From contig DBHP01000099.1 of assembly GCA_002295705.1 (NCBI GenBank), forward strand, positions 1 to 20,778: 20,778 nucleotides of DNA. The letters are read 5' to 3'. Position numbers and translations under genes: made by a program. The first letter of the stretch is position 1. Every line of letters starts with the position of its first letter. Of this stretch, positions 7,166 to 15,076 are shown piece after piece. Source of the DNA: Candidatus Neomicrothrix sp. UBA825 (GTDB lineage: Bacteria; Actinomycetota; Acidimicrobiia; Acidimicrobiales; UBA8592). A model generated the notes under the pieces. It was not told where the DNA came from. It saw only the letters and a program-made list of their open reading frames with translations, and did not search any database.

Positions 7166-8221
7166 ATGATGTTAATGAATCTTTTCGCCGAAATTGATGT
7201 AAGTAAATTATTTGGTCTCGCTCTTAGAACGTCTATCAGTGTGCAGGCTGCCACTTTCGCTCTCGCTGCAGTAGGTCTTAATCTTCACTACGGTTATACC
7301 GGTCTCCTAAATTTTGGCGTTGTAGCTTTCATGGCTGCTGGTGCTTACGGAATGGCTATCTTCTTTACCCAAGGTTGGCTTGGTGGTTCTATTCTGTTAG
7401 CAATCGCAAGTGGTGTAGTATTCGCAGTGGTTATAGCACTCAGTATTGGATTACCCTCCTTACGACTACGAGCTGACTACTTAGCTTTAACAACTATTGC
7501 TATCGCTGAAGTTTTGCGGATCTCCTTCCGATCCCAACGTTTACTTGATCTCACCGGTGGTCCATTTGGCCTTCCCAGCATTGAAGATAGAAATGCGAAC
7601 GTTTCTTTCGCTGATGTCATAACAGTTGACTGGAATCCGATAAAAGAAGGAAATTACGGAGCTTGGTTCTTAGAGTTTGATGAAAAGACATTGTGGGTGA
7701 TGATTATCGGATGGTCCCTAGTATCCCTGGCTAGCTTATTGATCTGGGGTTTAATGCGGTCCCCATGGGGAAGGGTTATCAAAGCAATCCGCGAAGATGA
7801 AGATGCTGCGAGAGCATTGGGCAAGAACGTCTTTTCTTACAAACTTCAGAGTCTAATCATTGGCGGAGTGATCGCTTCATTTGCTGGTATCGTTCGCGCC
7901 TTTGACATGGGCTTTGTCGAGACACAACAGTTCCGACCGCAAACAACATTCTTCATATGGACCGTCTTGATACTTGGAGGCGCTGCTTCAATTTGGGGAC
8001 CAATAATCGGATCCATGACCTTTTGGTTTGTGATTATCTTTTCTGAGGAACTTCTTCGCCAAATGGTGGACTCTGGGTGGATACCTGATGCAATATTGCA
8101 ATCAAATGACATAGCGAGCGTCAGAATGATTCTTATGGGAATCATGTTGGCCACACTCATGATATGGAGACCTCAAGGTCTAGTAGGGAAAAAAGAGGAG
8201 GCACAAATTGACATCCGATAA
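7166..8221 (+). CDS. livM: Branched-chain amino-acid-type ABC permease LivM
   Basis: A 351-residue integral membrane partner of LivH. The family core is visible: FALAAVGLNLHYGYTGLLNFG (about 31-51), LRLRADYLALTTIAIAEVLR, the LTGGPFGLP loop, and WGRVIKAIREDEDAARALGKN followed by KLQSLIIGGVIASFAG, the coupling region that contacts the ATPases. The end MIWRPQGLVGKK is typical. It starts one base after the livH stop and its end overlaps the livG start by 14 nt. ATG codons at 7166, 7169 and 7175 are all possible starts; no strong Shine-Dalgarno separates them. Confidence 0.92.
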   Translation: MMLMNLFAEIDVSKLFGLALRTSISVQAATFALAAVGLNLHYGYTGLLNFGVVAFMAAGAYGMAIFFTQGWLGGSILLAIASGVVFAVVIALSIGLPSLRLRADYLALTTIAIAEVLRISFRSQRLLDLTGGPFGLPSIEDRNANVSFADVITVDWNPIKEGNYGAWFLEFDEKTLWVMIIGWSLVSLASLLIWGLMRSPWGRVIKAIREDEDAARALGKNVFSYKLQSLIIGGVIASFAGIVRAFDMGFVETQQFRPQTTFFIWTVLILGGAASIWGPIIGSMTFWFVIIFSEELLRQMVDSGWIPDAILQSNDIASVRMILMGIMLATLMIWRPQGLVGKKEEAQIDIR

Positions 8222-9077
8222 CCAAGCTTCCGAACTAGAGAATGTTGAAGCAGTTCCAGGGTCACCCAAACAAGACCCCATATTAAAAATTGACAACATA
8301 GTCCGATCCTTTGGCGGTCTACGCGCCGTCGACGTCGACCATCTGGAAGTCCAACGAGGAATCATCACTGCATTTATTGGTCCAAATGGAGCTGGCAAGA
8401 CAACATTGTTCAATTTAATTACAGGATTTGATAAGCCGGACTCAGGAAAATGGACTTTTCATCAGTTATCAAATAAAGAATCTTGGACAACAAACCTCTC
8501 AGGACTGCGGCCTCATCAAATTGCTAATAAAGGGATGGTCCGCACTTTTCAATTAACAAAATCACTAGCGAAGATGACTGTTATAGACAACATGCTTTTA
8601 GGTGCTGCTGAGCAAAAAGGAGAATCCTTGAGGAATGCGCTTCTTCCTTCACGTTGGCAAAAACAAGAAAAACAAATTTTGAAAAGAGCAGAAGACCTAT
8701 TAGAACGCTTCAAACTTTCACACATGCGAGATGAATATGCAGCAACGCTATCTGGAGGTCAACGAAAGTTACTTGAGATGGCCAGGGCTTTAATGTCTGA
8801 ACCAAAATTAATTTTACTTGATGAGCCCATGGCAGGAGTTAACCCGGTTCTTGTTGAATCATTATTAGTACATATAGAAAACCTCCGTGACGAAGGAGTG
8901 AGTGTTCTTTTCATCGAACACGATATGGATGCAATTATGGGTATCTCCGATTGGATCGTCGTCTTAGCGGAGGGCCAAGTAATTGCCGAAGGAACACCGT
9001 CAGATGTTTCCAAAAACCCCGCTGTGATAGACGCATACCTTGGAAGCGAGATCGCCGAGGAGCTTAAAGATGTCTAG
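8208..9077 (+). CDS. livG: HAAT-family ABC transporter ATPase LivG
   Basis: A 289-residue cytoplasmic ATPase. Walker A GPNGAGKTT is at residues 58-66, a Q-loop region follows at VRTFQLTKSLAKMTV, the signature is LSGGQRKLLEMARAL, Walker B is LILLDEPMAGVNP and the switch histidine is in FIEHDM. The C-terminus (GTPSDVSKNPAVIDAYLG) is the LivG/BCA-type tail. The start is TTG, supported by a strong GAGGAGG (8195-8201) six bases upstream and located inside the end of livM. About 25 residues before the conserved core are acidic and probably disordered. It pairs with LivF; the livF start overlaps its stop. Confidence 0.93.
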   Translation: MTSDNQASELENVEAVPGSPKQDPILKIDNIVRSFGGLRAVDVDHLEVQRGIITAFIGPNGAGKTTLFNLITGFDKPDSGKWTFHQLSNKESWTTNLSGLRPHQIANKGMVRTFQLTKSLAKMTVIDNMLLGAAEQKGESLRNALLPSRWQKQEKQILKRAEDLLERFKLSHMRDEYAATLSGGQRKLLEMARALMSEPKLILLDEPMAGVNPVLVESLLVHIENLRDEGVSVLFIEHDMDAIMGISDWIVVLAEGQVIAEGTPSDVSKNPAVIDAYLGSEIAEELKDV

Positions 9078-9807
9078 CAGGAAAATCGTCCTTGAATCTA
9101 AAGATTTAGTTGCTGGGTATCTACCAGGCGTTGATATTTTGACAGGTTGCAATTTCAAGCTTTACCAAGGAGAGCTCGTTGGAATTATCGGACCCAATGG
9201 AGCAGGAAAGTCAACTTTAGTAAAGAGTATGTTCGGCTTGGTCGAAGTGCGAAGTGGTGTGGTCCAGCTACTCAATGAAGAAATCACTAATTTAGCTGCG
9301 CACGAATTAGTTAGAAAAGGAGTCGGTTACGTCCCTCAAACCGAAAATGTCTTCCCATCACTAACTATCTCCGAAAATCTCCAAATGGGATCGTATCAAT
9401 TGAAACCCAATGAGGTTCAAGAACGAATGAAAAGTATCACAGACCTTTTCCCCAAACTTGGTCAACGAATAAAACAACGAGCGGGTCTATTGTCTGGTGG
9501 CGAGCGACAAATGCTTGCAATGGGAAGAGCTTTAATGATGGAGCCTTCGGTACTGCTCCTTGACGAACCTTCCGCAGGTCTATCGCCAGCTCTCCAGGTG
9601 GACGTCTTCGAAAATGTAACTGCGATCAACAAAACAGGGGTATCAATAGTAATGGTTGAGCAAAATGCCACCCGATGCTTGAAAATTAGTGATCGTGGAT
9701 ATGTCCTCGACCAAGGAAAAAATGCTTACGATGGAACTGGCGAAGGACTTCTCCATGACCCAAACGTAATTAAGCTGTACTTGGGGACTATGGCGGACTC
9801 ACGATAA
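9070..9807 (+). CDS. livF: HAAT-family ABC transporter ATPase LivF
   Basis: A 245-residue ATPase. Walker A GPNGAGKST is at 41-49, the Q-loop stretch is VGYVPQTENVFPSLTISENL, the signature is LSGGERQMLAMGRAL, Walker B is VLLLDEPSAGLSP and the switch region is MVEQNA. The LivF hallmark of Gln rather than Asp after the Walker-B-associated His position (VEQNA) is present. A frame open from 9040 would add ten residues, but the ATG at 9070 has GAGGAG (9057-9062) seven bases upstream and overlaps the livG stop by 8 nt, so it is preferred. No LivJ/LivK-type binding protein follows; the next gene encodes a different class of binding protein. Confidence 0.93.
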   Translation: MSSRKIVLESKDLVAGYLPGVDILTGCNFKLYQGELVGIIGPNGAGKSTLVKSMFGLVEVRSGVVQLLNEEITNLAAHELVRKGVGYVPQTENVFPSLTISENLQMGSYQLKPNEVQERMKSITDLFPKLGQRIKQRAGLLSGGERQMLAMGRALMMEPSVLLLDEPSAGLSPALQVDVFENVTAINKTGVSIVMVEQNATRCLKISDRGYVLDQGKNAYDGTGEGLLHDPNVIKLYLGTMADSR

Positions 9808-9852
9808 ATCGATTAGTTTCTTAGTCAGAAATTTTCGTTGAAAAGAGCTCGT

Positions 9853-9868
9853 GTTAGGATCACCTAAC
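9853..9868. promoter_or_regulatory. TTAGG-N4-CCTAA palindrome, candidate iron-regulator operator
   Basis: GTTAGG-ATCA-CCTAAC is a perfect 6-bp inverted repeat, and the next pair outward also matches. It abuts the ATG at 9869. A TAGGAT hexamer inside it (9855-9860), preceded by TGT, reads as an extended -10, so a bound protein would block the promoter. TTAGG-N4-CCTAA equals the inner half of the DtxR/IdeR box consensus; the outer TTAGG unit is absent. The iron- and heme-related genes downstream make an iron-dependent repressor plausible. Confidence 0.5.
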
Positions 9869-10945
9869 ATGTTCACATTTTTAACTGAAGGTCAGTCTTC
9901 GCGTTCAGTGCTAGGAATCTGTATCGTCCTTCTTATTTCTTCCTTCTCTTGCGGAAACAGCTCCACAAGCAATCCTAGTGAACAAGTCAGCCCATCTGAA
10001 TCAACTGAACCTACGGAAACACATCAAGATAGTGATAAGACTGGATCTTCACCTGAGTTGACCGAAAACAGATCTGAGGATCATGATGAACAGGAAACTG
10101 ATGATATTCAACCTAGCTCATCCACCTCTGAAGAAATAGAAGTTGATGAGGTCAATACTCCCAAATATGAGCGTGTTGTTATTTTAGGTGAAGAGTTTCT
10201 ATTAGCTGATGCGTTAGCTATGGGCTTAACGCCGATTGCTGCTACTGCCACATTAAATGATCGTTTCGTTGGGATAAATCGGAATACAGATATGATTCAG
10301 CCCCTGCCATCAACGGAAGCGAACTTTGAATTGTTGGCTTCTTTAGAACCTGACCTGATAGTTGTCACACAGAACCTCATAGATATCGTTAGTTTGGATA
10401 CTCTTGAAGGGATTACAACAACCAAAGTCGTGGCAAGCTCAGATTGGCGTCAACAAGTAATCGAACTTGGAGAAATACTAGGAACCAATGAAACAGCTGA
10501 TGAAATTCTCAATGAATATGACACTCTGATATCTGAAACAAAGCAATCGCTTGCATCGGATCTAACAGTTTCCGTCGTTACGATTTACCCAGGGAATACA
10601 ATTGCCGTGTGGGTGGATGGGCCAAGTAATATACCGCAAACATTGATTGATCTGGGAGTAGAGCTTTTCCCAAATAAAAGTACATATCAAAATGCGAGAT
10701 ATGGGAGAGCGTATCTTTCATTAGAGCAAATCAGTGATTTAAATTCTCCGTTTATTCTCCTCTCCCAGTCCAACGAAGTCTCGGGAGAATCCGAATCCCT
10801 TAACGAAATTGAAAGCAATCCGCTCTGGCAAAACTTGCCTGCAGTGAGAAGCGGAAACGTGGTAGTAATTAACCGGTTGGGCTACCCCGGAGTCGAAGGA
10901 CGTATGGAATTTATCAAAGATTTTCGTGAGGTATTGACGAAGTAA
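9869..10945 (+). CDS. FecB/BtuF-like periplasmic-binding lipoprotein (iron-siderophore, heme or cobalamin)
   Basis: A 358-residue exported binding protein. The N-terminus has a hydrophobic stretch VLGICIVLLISSF followed by Cys28 as likely lipidation site, although the lipobox S-F-S-C is not ideal. Residues about 29-100 are a Ser/Thr/Glu-rich spacer. The Peripla_BP_2 fold follows: YERVVILGEEFLLADALAMGLTPIA, then NFELLASLEPDLIVV, WRQQVIELGEILG, and the C-terminal NPLWQNLPAVRSGNVVVI motif typical of FecB/FepB/BtuF proteins. A GTG at 9851 would extend it by six residues, but that start sits inside a palindrome; the ATG at 9869 is preferred as the likely 5' end of a leaderless transcript. No FecCD-type permease or ATPase is adjacent. 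The exact ligand is unknown; the HugZ and SIP genes downstream favour iron or heme. Confidence 0.85.
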   Translation: MFTFLTEGQSSRSVLGICIVLLISSFSCGNSSTSNPSEQVSPSESTEPTETHQDSDKTGSSPELTENRSEDHDEQETDDIQPSSSTSEEIEVDEVNTPKYERVVILGEEFLLADALAMGLTPIAATATLNDRFVGINRNTDMIQPLPSTEANFELLASLEPDLIVVTQNLIDIVSLDTLEGITTTKVVASSDWRQQVIELGEILGTNETADEILNEYDTLISETKQSLASDLTVSVVTIYPGNTIAVWVDGPSNIPQTLIDLGVELFPNKSTYQNARYGRAYLSLEQISDLNSPFILLSQSNEVSGESESLNEIESNPLWQNLPAVRSGNVVVINRLGYPGVEGRMEFIKDFREVLTK

Positions 10946-10981
10946 TGACTTTTCTACAATGTTAGTAAGAGGAGAAAATTT

Positions 10982-11794
10982 GTGACTACAAAGCAAGCAC
11001 ATGGAAGTGGAGACTCGGGACCTCCAATAGCTGGAGATACGTCAACTTTCCCTTCAGATGCCGAATTATCTAGAACGTTAGTAGCCTCATCAGGCACAGG
11101 TACTTTGAGTACCCTTACCGACCAAGGTTATCCGTACGGTAGTATTGTTTCTTTCATACATGATGATGAAGGTAATCCAGTCATCCTTATCTCTGATATG
11201 GCTGAGCACACCATAAACGCCCGAAATGATCAAAGAGCTTCAATGCTCATCAGTGAACCATCAGGAGAGGGTGACCCGCTAGGGAAAGCTCGACTTACGC
11301 TTGTTGGTTCACTGCATTTGCTTGATAACCCAAAAATTGAGCGTGAGAATTACTTAGAAAAGCACCAGCATGCGTCATTTTATGTTGATTATGAAGATTT
11401 CAATTTTTGGAAACTAGTGGTCAAAGAATGTAGATACGTTGGCGGATTTGGGCATATGAGTTGGGTAGAAAATCATGAATACCAATCAGCTGAAATTGAT
11501 CCACTTTTCCTAAACGCCCAAGAAATTATTGATCACATGAACGAAGATCATCGTGACGCCAATCTCTTGTATGTGAAGAACATTGCGAATTTAAAAGATT
11601 CCTCTGAAGCGACCATGCTTGGAATTGATCGCTACGGCGTCACCTTGCGCGCATCAACCTCTAAAGGCCCAAGGATGGCAAGAATCGGATTCCCCACTCC
11701 GCTTAGTAGCCATGAAGAAGCAAGACCAGCAGTAATAGAACTGTTGGAGCTAGCGAGAAACACCAGCAATCAACAGAGCAAAGCAAACGAGTAA
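10982..11794 (+). CDS. HugZ-like heme-handling protein (PPOX-like domain plus DUF2470)
   Basis: A 270-residue cytoplasmic protein. Residues about 25-165 form a split-barrel flavin/heme-binding fold of the pyridoxamine-phosphate-oxidase superfamily (TGTLSTLTDQGYPYGSIVSF, ASMLISEP, ARLTLVGSL, CRYVGGFGHMSW). Residues about 180-260 match DUF2470 (EIIDHMNEDHRDANLLYV...). This two-domain layout is that of HugZ/HutZ proteins, which bind and in some cases degrade heme to free iron. Whether this one cleaves heme cannot be read from sequence. It starts with GTG, supported by GAGGAG (10969-10974) seven bases upstream. It lies 36 nt after the binding-protein gene and 3 nt before the SIP gene, an operon layout that supports an iron-from-heme or iron-from-siderophore role. 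Confidence 0.8.
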   Translation: MTTKQAHGSGDSGPPIAGDTSTFPSDAELSRTLVASSGTGTLSTLTDQGYPYGSIVSFIHDDEGNPVILISDMAEHTINARNDQRASMLISEPSGEGDPLGKARLTLVGSLHLLDNPKIERENYLEKHQHASFYVDYEDFNFWKLVVKECRYVGGFGHMSWVENHEYQSAEIDPLFLNAQEIIDHMNEDHRDANLLYVKNIANLKDSSEATMLGIDRYGVTLRASTSKGPRMARIGFPTPLSSHEEARPAVIELLELARNTSNQQSKANE

Positions 11795-11797
11795 GAC

Positions 11798-12592
11798 ATG
11801 TATGGCGAAGTAGAAGAAATTTCGACCCTCTCTCCAAGCATGATTCGGATTGTGTTAGGAGGCAGTGGCTTAGACGGTTTCACGCCAAATGAGAGCACTG
11901 ATCAATATATAAATGCATACTTTATTCCAGAAAATGCATCATACTCCCCTCCATTTGAACTTGAAGAAGTTCGAACTTTTGGTGATGACCAAAGACCAAG
12001 ACCGAGAAGGTTCACTGTTCGCCGCTGGAACTCCGATACGCGAAAATTAACAATTGATTTTGTAACCCACGGTGATCAGGGTTACGCAGGGGCATGGGCC
12101 CAGAGAGCTCAAATAGGTGACAGATTACAATTTAAGGGACCTAATGGAAGCTATAAACCAGATACGGAAGCTGATTGGCATTTACTCGCTGGAGATGAAA
12201 GTGCTCTTTCTGCCATTAGTGCCTCTGTTGAATCTATTCCAGAGAGTAAACCCTGTTCAGTATTCCTTGTCGTAGATGGACCTGAAAATCGAATAGCCTT
12301 TGCTTCATCCCCACATCATGAAATCAATTGGATATACAGGTCTACTGTGCCTAACCCTGAAACAGCTCTGCTTGATGCGATCCGTAACCATAAGTTTGAA
12401 GATGGAGAATTCGATATCTTTATCCACGGTGAGGCGGGAGAAGTTCGAGATATTCGTAAGTATCTGATTCTTGAACATCAAATTGATATTGAAACAGCCT
12501 CAATATCACCATATTGGAGGAGAGATCATACTGACGAAGCTTGGAGAAGTATAAAGAAACAATGGTTAGCAGACCAAGAAATGGACACATAG
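11798..12592 (+). CDS. Siderophore-interacting protein (FAD-dependent ferric reductase, SIP family)
   Basis: A 264-residue flavoprotein of the SIP/ViuB family, which reduces ferric siderophores in the cytoplasm to release iron. The FAD-binding R-x-[YF]-T-V motif is RRFTVRRW (about residues 70-77); DFVTHGDQGYAGAWA is the next family block; WHLLAGDESALSAI corresponds to the LAGDETALPAI motif; FIHGEAGEVRDIRKYL to the AGE...lR block; and SPYWRRDHTDEAWR to the C-terminal YWR motif. Phe in place of the usual Tyr in RxYTV and His in place of Ala before GEAG are mild departures. It starts 3 nt after the HugZ-like gene, probably coupled. Its stop is 4 nt from the convergent hemQ stop. Confidence 0.9.
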   Translation: MYGEVEEISTLSPSMIRIVLGGSGLDGFTPNESTDQYINAYFIPENASYSPPFELEEVRTFGDDQRPRPRRFTVRRWNSDTRKLTIDFVTHGDQGYAGAWAQRAQIGDRLQFKGPNGSYKPDTEADWHLLAGDESALSAISASVESIPESKPCSVFLVVDGPENRIAFASSPHHEINWIYRSTVPNPETALLDAIRNHKFEDGEFDIFIHGEAGEVRDIRKYLILEHQIDIETASISPYWRRDHTDEAWRSIKKQWLADQEMDT

Positions 12593-12596
12593 TCAG

Positions 12597-13271
12597 CTAA
12601 ACACTGAGCTTAACTACTTCTCCTATCTCGTCGACAACGCCCGAGTAGAACGGCCCGAATTCTGCATATTCTGCTGAAGCTATATCAAAGCGCATCGTGT
12701 AAACAACATCTTTAAGATCGTCAGGATTTGCGCAAAATAAAGTGACTCCCCACTCGAAATCATCAATCCCAGTGGATCCAGTTATGACCTGAAGCACACG
12801 ACCTGCAAATTTTCTTCCTGAGGCCCCATGCTCGTACATGAGATCTTTTCTTTTATCAAAGTCTAATGTAAACCAATTTTGGGTCGGATTCCGCCTTTTG
12901 GACATTGGGTAAAAGCACCATGCTCGCTTATCAGCAGGAGGGAGTTCCGGATACAGTCGCGCTTTCCGCATCTCTTCAGGCACTCCAGCGGCGTATTCAG
13001 AGATCTCTGTCAAAGAGACATAGGAATCTACAATATCTACTCCACAATTTCTTATATCTCTTTGGGTTTTTCGGAGTCGAACCCAATCACTACCCAAAAT
13101 CATAAAAGCGAAATCAGCTTTATGGCCTAGGATAGATATAGAAATAATTTGCACATCATCCGAATTTTTTTTACCAATAGCTTCCACTAATTTCTCTCCG
13201 TTGAAGCTTTGGTTTGTTTTGCAAAATAAATGTAGCACACCGAGACCGGTAGTCGGTATGAGTGGTTCCAT
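12597..13271 (-). CDS. hemQ: HemQ coproheme decarboxylase (chlorite dismutase family)
   Basis: A 224-residue soluble protein that performs the last step of the coproporphyrin-dependent heme pathway, converting Fe-coproporphyrin III to heme b with peroxide. Active-site markers are YPMSKRR (Y121 as candidate catalytic Tyr, K125), NWFTL, LMYEHGASGRKFAGRV (H148 as probable axial heme ligand), GIDDFEWGVTLF and MRFDIASAEYAEFGPFY. Lengths and blocks agree with HemQ rather than true chlorite dismutase. The YPMSKRR version looks closer to the Bacillota form than to the YPFVR-type seen in many actinobacteria. No Shine-Dalgarno is present; a TACACT hexamer (13283-13278) ends 6 nt before the ATG. It lies 46 nt downstream of groEL and converges on the iron cassette, which fits a shared heme theme. 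Confidence 0.92.
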   Translation of the reverse strand: MEPLIPTTGLGVLHLFCKTNQSFNGEKLVEAIGKKNSDDVQIISISILGHKADFAFMILGSDWVRLRKTQRDIRNCGVDIVDSYVSLTEISEYAAGVPEEMRKARLYPELPPADKRAWCFYPMSKRRNPTQNWFTLDFDKRKDLMYEHGASGRKFAGRVLQVITGSTGIDDFEWGVTLFCANPDDLKDVVYTMRFDIASAEYAEFGPFYSGVVDEIGEVVKLSV

Positions 13272-13317
13272 AGAGAAAGTGTAGTTAATTTATAAGAGCT
13301 TTACGCCTCTAAAGTAA

Positions 13318-14940
13318 CTAGAAGTCCATATCTGGCATGCCTGGCATTGCATCAGCATCATCTGGAGCGTCAGCGATTACTGCTTCAGTAGTCAGGAATA
13401 ATGCTGCTATTGATCCAGCATTTTGTAGTGCTGATCTAGTTACCTTAGCCGCATCAATAATTCCAGCTTCTACTAGATCCTCATATTCACCGGAGGAAGC
13501 ATTCAATCCATTTGCCCCATCTAGGTTACGAACCTTTTCTACTATGACGCCTCCTTCGAGACCCGCATTTATGGCAATTTGATTCAACGGACCTTCAAGT
13601 GACTTAGCCACCAGTCGAGCTCCTGTATTTTCATCTGGATTACCTAAACTTTCAGATATCGCTAGTACAGCTTCTTGAGCTCTCAATAAAGTCACTCCTC
13701 CACCTGCAACAACCCCTTCTTCAATTGCTGCTTTCGTCGTGGATACTGCGTCCTCGATTCTGTGTTTCTTTTCTTTCAACTCCACTTCAGTAGCTGCGCC
13801 AACTTTTAGAATCGCTACACCGCCGGAAAGTTTTGCCAAACGCTCCTGCAGTTTTTCGCGATCATAGTCTGAGTCCGTATTCTCAATCTCTGCTTTGATT
13901 TGGGCAATTCGACCATCAACATCTTCTCGAGTTCCAGATCCCTCAATAATTGTAGTTTCGTCTTTTGTGATAACTACTTTTCGCGCTTCACCGAGAAGAT
14001 CCAATGTTGTCGCATCCAGTTTTAAGCCCACTTCTTCACTTATGACCTGACCCCCTGTCAAAATAGCCATGTCTTGTAACATGGCCTTCCGGCGATCCCC
14101 AAAACCGGGAGCTTTAACGCTTGCGGAAGTGAAAGTACCACGTATTTTGTTAACTACGAGAGTAGCCAATGCTTCACCTTCAATATCTTCTGCGATTATT
14201 AGAAGTGGTTTACCTGATTGCATAACTTTCTCAAGAACCGGTACGACATCTCTGACTGCTGAGATCTTTGATGACACAAATAAAATATATGGATTTTCAA
14301 GCACAGTCTCCATACGGTCAGCGTCAGTTACGAAATAGGGTGAGATATATCCTTTGTCAAAACGCATTCCTTCGACGAAGTCCATATCCATTCCAAATGT
14401 TTGGGATTCTTCAACTGTGATTACACCATCTTTCCCAACTTTGTCGATTGCTTCGCTTATCTTGGCACCTATTTCAGCATCTGCAGCGGAGATGGCAGCA
14501 ACATTTGCAATCTGGTCTTTATCAGAAGATACATCTTGAGACTGGTTAGCTATTGATTCGACAGCAGCAGCTACACCAGCTTCTATGCCTTTCTTGAGCG
14601 ACATCGGGTTTGCGCCGGCTGCAACGTTTCTTAAGCCCTCTCGAACCATAGACCAAGCTAAAACAGTTGCAGTAGTCGTTCCATCGCCAGCGACATCATC
14701 AGTTTTCTTAGCTACTTCTTTAACTAATTCAGCACCGATTCGTTCGTAGGGATCTTCAAGGTCAATCTCTTTTGCGATTGAAACACCATCATTGGTGATC
14801 GTTGGTGCCCCCCACTTCTTATCTAGCACAACATTTCGTCCCTTTGGGCCAAGCGTCACTCTCACTGCATCAGCAAGTGTGTTCATTCCTTTCTCTAAAC
14901 CCTTTCGAGCTTCTTCGTTAAATGAAATGATTTTTGCCAT
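13318..14940 (-). CDS. groL: Chaperonin GroEL (60 kDa)
   Basis: A 540-residue chaperonin subunit that folds proteins in an ATP-driven double ring. The sequence starts MAKIISFNEEARKGLEKG, with VTLGPKGRNVVLD, the DGVSIAKEI segment holding the catalytic-loop Asp (D51), GDGTTTATVLA (85-95) for ATP binding, and the C-terminal APDDADAMPGMPDMDF. The tail lacks a long GGM repeat and is not His-rich. A strong AAGGAGA (14953-14947) lies 6 nt before the ATG. groES is not adjacent, so this is a stand-alone copy and the co-chaperonin must be encoded elsewhere. Upstream there is no CIRCE element; two other palindromes (15000-15035) occupy the region. Confidence 0.98.
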   Translation of the reverse strand: MAKIISFNEEARKGLEKGMNTLADAVRVTLGPKGRNVVLDKKWGAPTITNDGVSIAKEIDLEDPYERIGAELVKEVAKKTDDVAGDGTTTATVLAWSMVREGLRNVAAGANPMSLKKGIEAGVAAAVESIANQSQDVSSDKDQIANVAAISAADAEIGAKISEAIDKVGKDGVITVEESQTFGMDMDFVEGMRFDKGYISPYFVTDADRMETVLENPYILFVSSKISAVRDVVPVLEKVMQSGKPLLIIAEDIEGEALATLVVNKIRGTFTSASVKAPGFGDRRKAMLQDMAILTGGQVISEEVGLKLDATTLDLLGEARKVVITKDETTIIEGSGTREDVDGRIAQIKAEIENTDSDYDREKLQERLAKLSGGVAILKVGAATEVELKEKKHRIEDAVSTTKAAIEEGVVAGGGVTLLRAQEAVLAISESLGNPDENTGARLVAKSLEGPLNQIAINAGLEGGVIVEKVRNLDGANGLNASSGEYEDLVEAGIIDAAKVTRSALQNAGSIAALFLTTEAVIADAPDDADAMPGMPDMDF

Positions 14941-14999
14941 CTAAAATCTCCTTATTTCTACACTAATAAACAATTTGTTTCGGTTATTTATTCCTAAAG

Positions 15000-15035
15000 A
15001 TGTAATCTTTTACATTTGATCTCAATAGCTGAGAT
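15000..15035. promoter_or_regulatory. Two adjacent palindromes upstream of groEL
   Basis: ATGTAA-TCTT-TTACAT (15000-15015) is a perfect 6-bp inverted repeat, and ATCTCA-N5-TGAGAT (15019-15035) is a second, three bases away. TTTTACAT recurs directly at 15008-15015 and 15035-15042. They lie 60-95 nt upstream of the groEL start and 42-77 nt past the CysO-like stop, in a 136-nt gap. They match neither CIRCE nor the HAIR element. They could be operators or hairpins at the 3' end of the upstream message; there is no T-run to support a terminator. Confidence 0.3.
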
Positions 15036-15076
15036 TTTACATACATGCTTTAGATTTCCCTCATTAACTAAATTTG

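Noticed and set aside
9851..9868. GTG at 9851 as the start of the binding lipoprotein
   Set aside because: The codon lies within the palindrome and the -10; the ATG at 9869 gives a normal signal peptide and a leaderless layout.
13282..13320. Nested weak inverted repeats (TAGTTA...TAACTA around CTTTA-N6-TAAAG) between groEL and hemQ as a terminator
   Set aside because: Short AT-rich stems, no T-run, overlap with the groEL stop and hemQ promoter; not supportable as a terminator.
14941..15060. CIRCE or HAIR heat-shock operator upstream of groEL
   Set aside because: Neither TTAGCACTC-N9-GAGTGCTAA nor CTTGAGT-N7-ACTCAAG is present.
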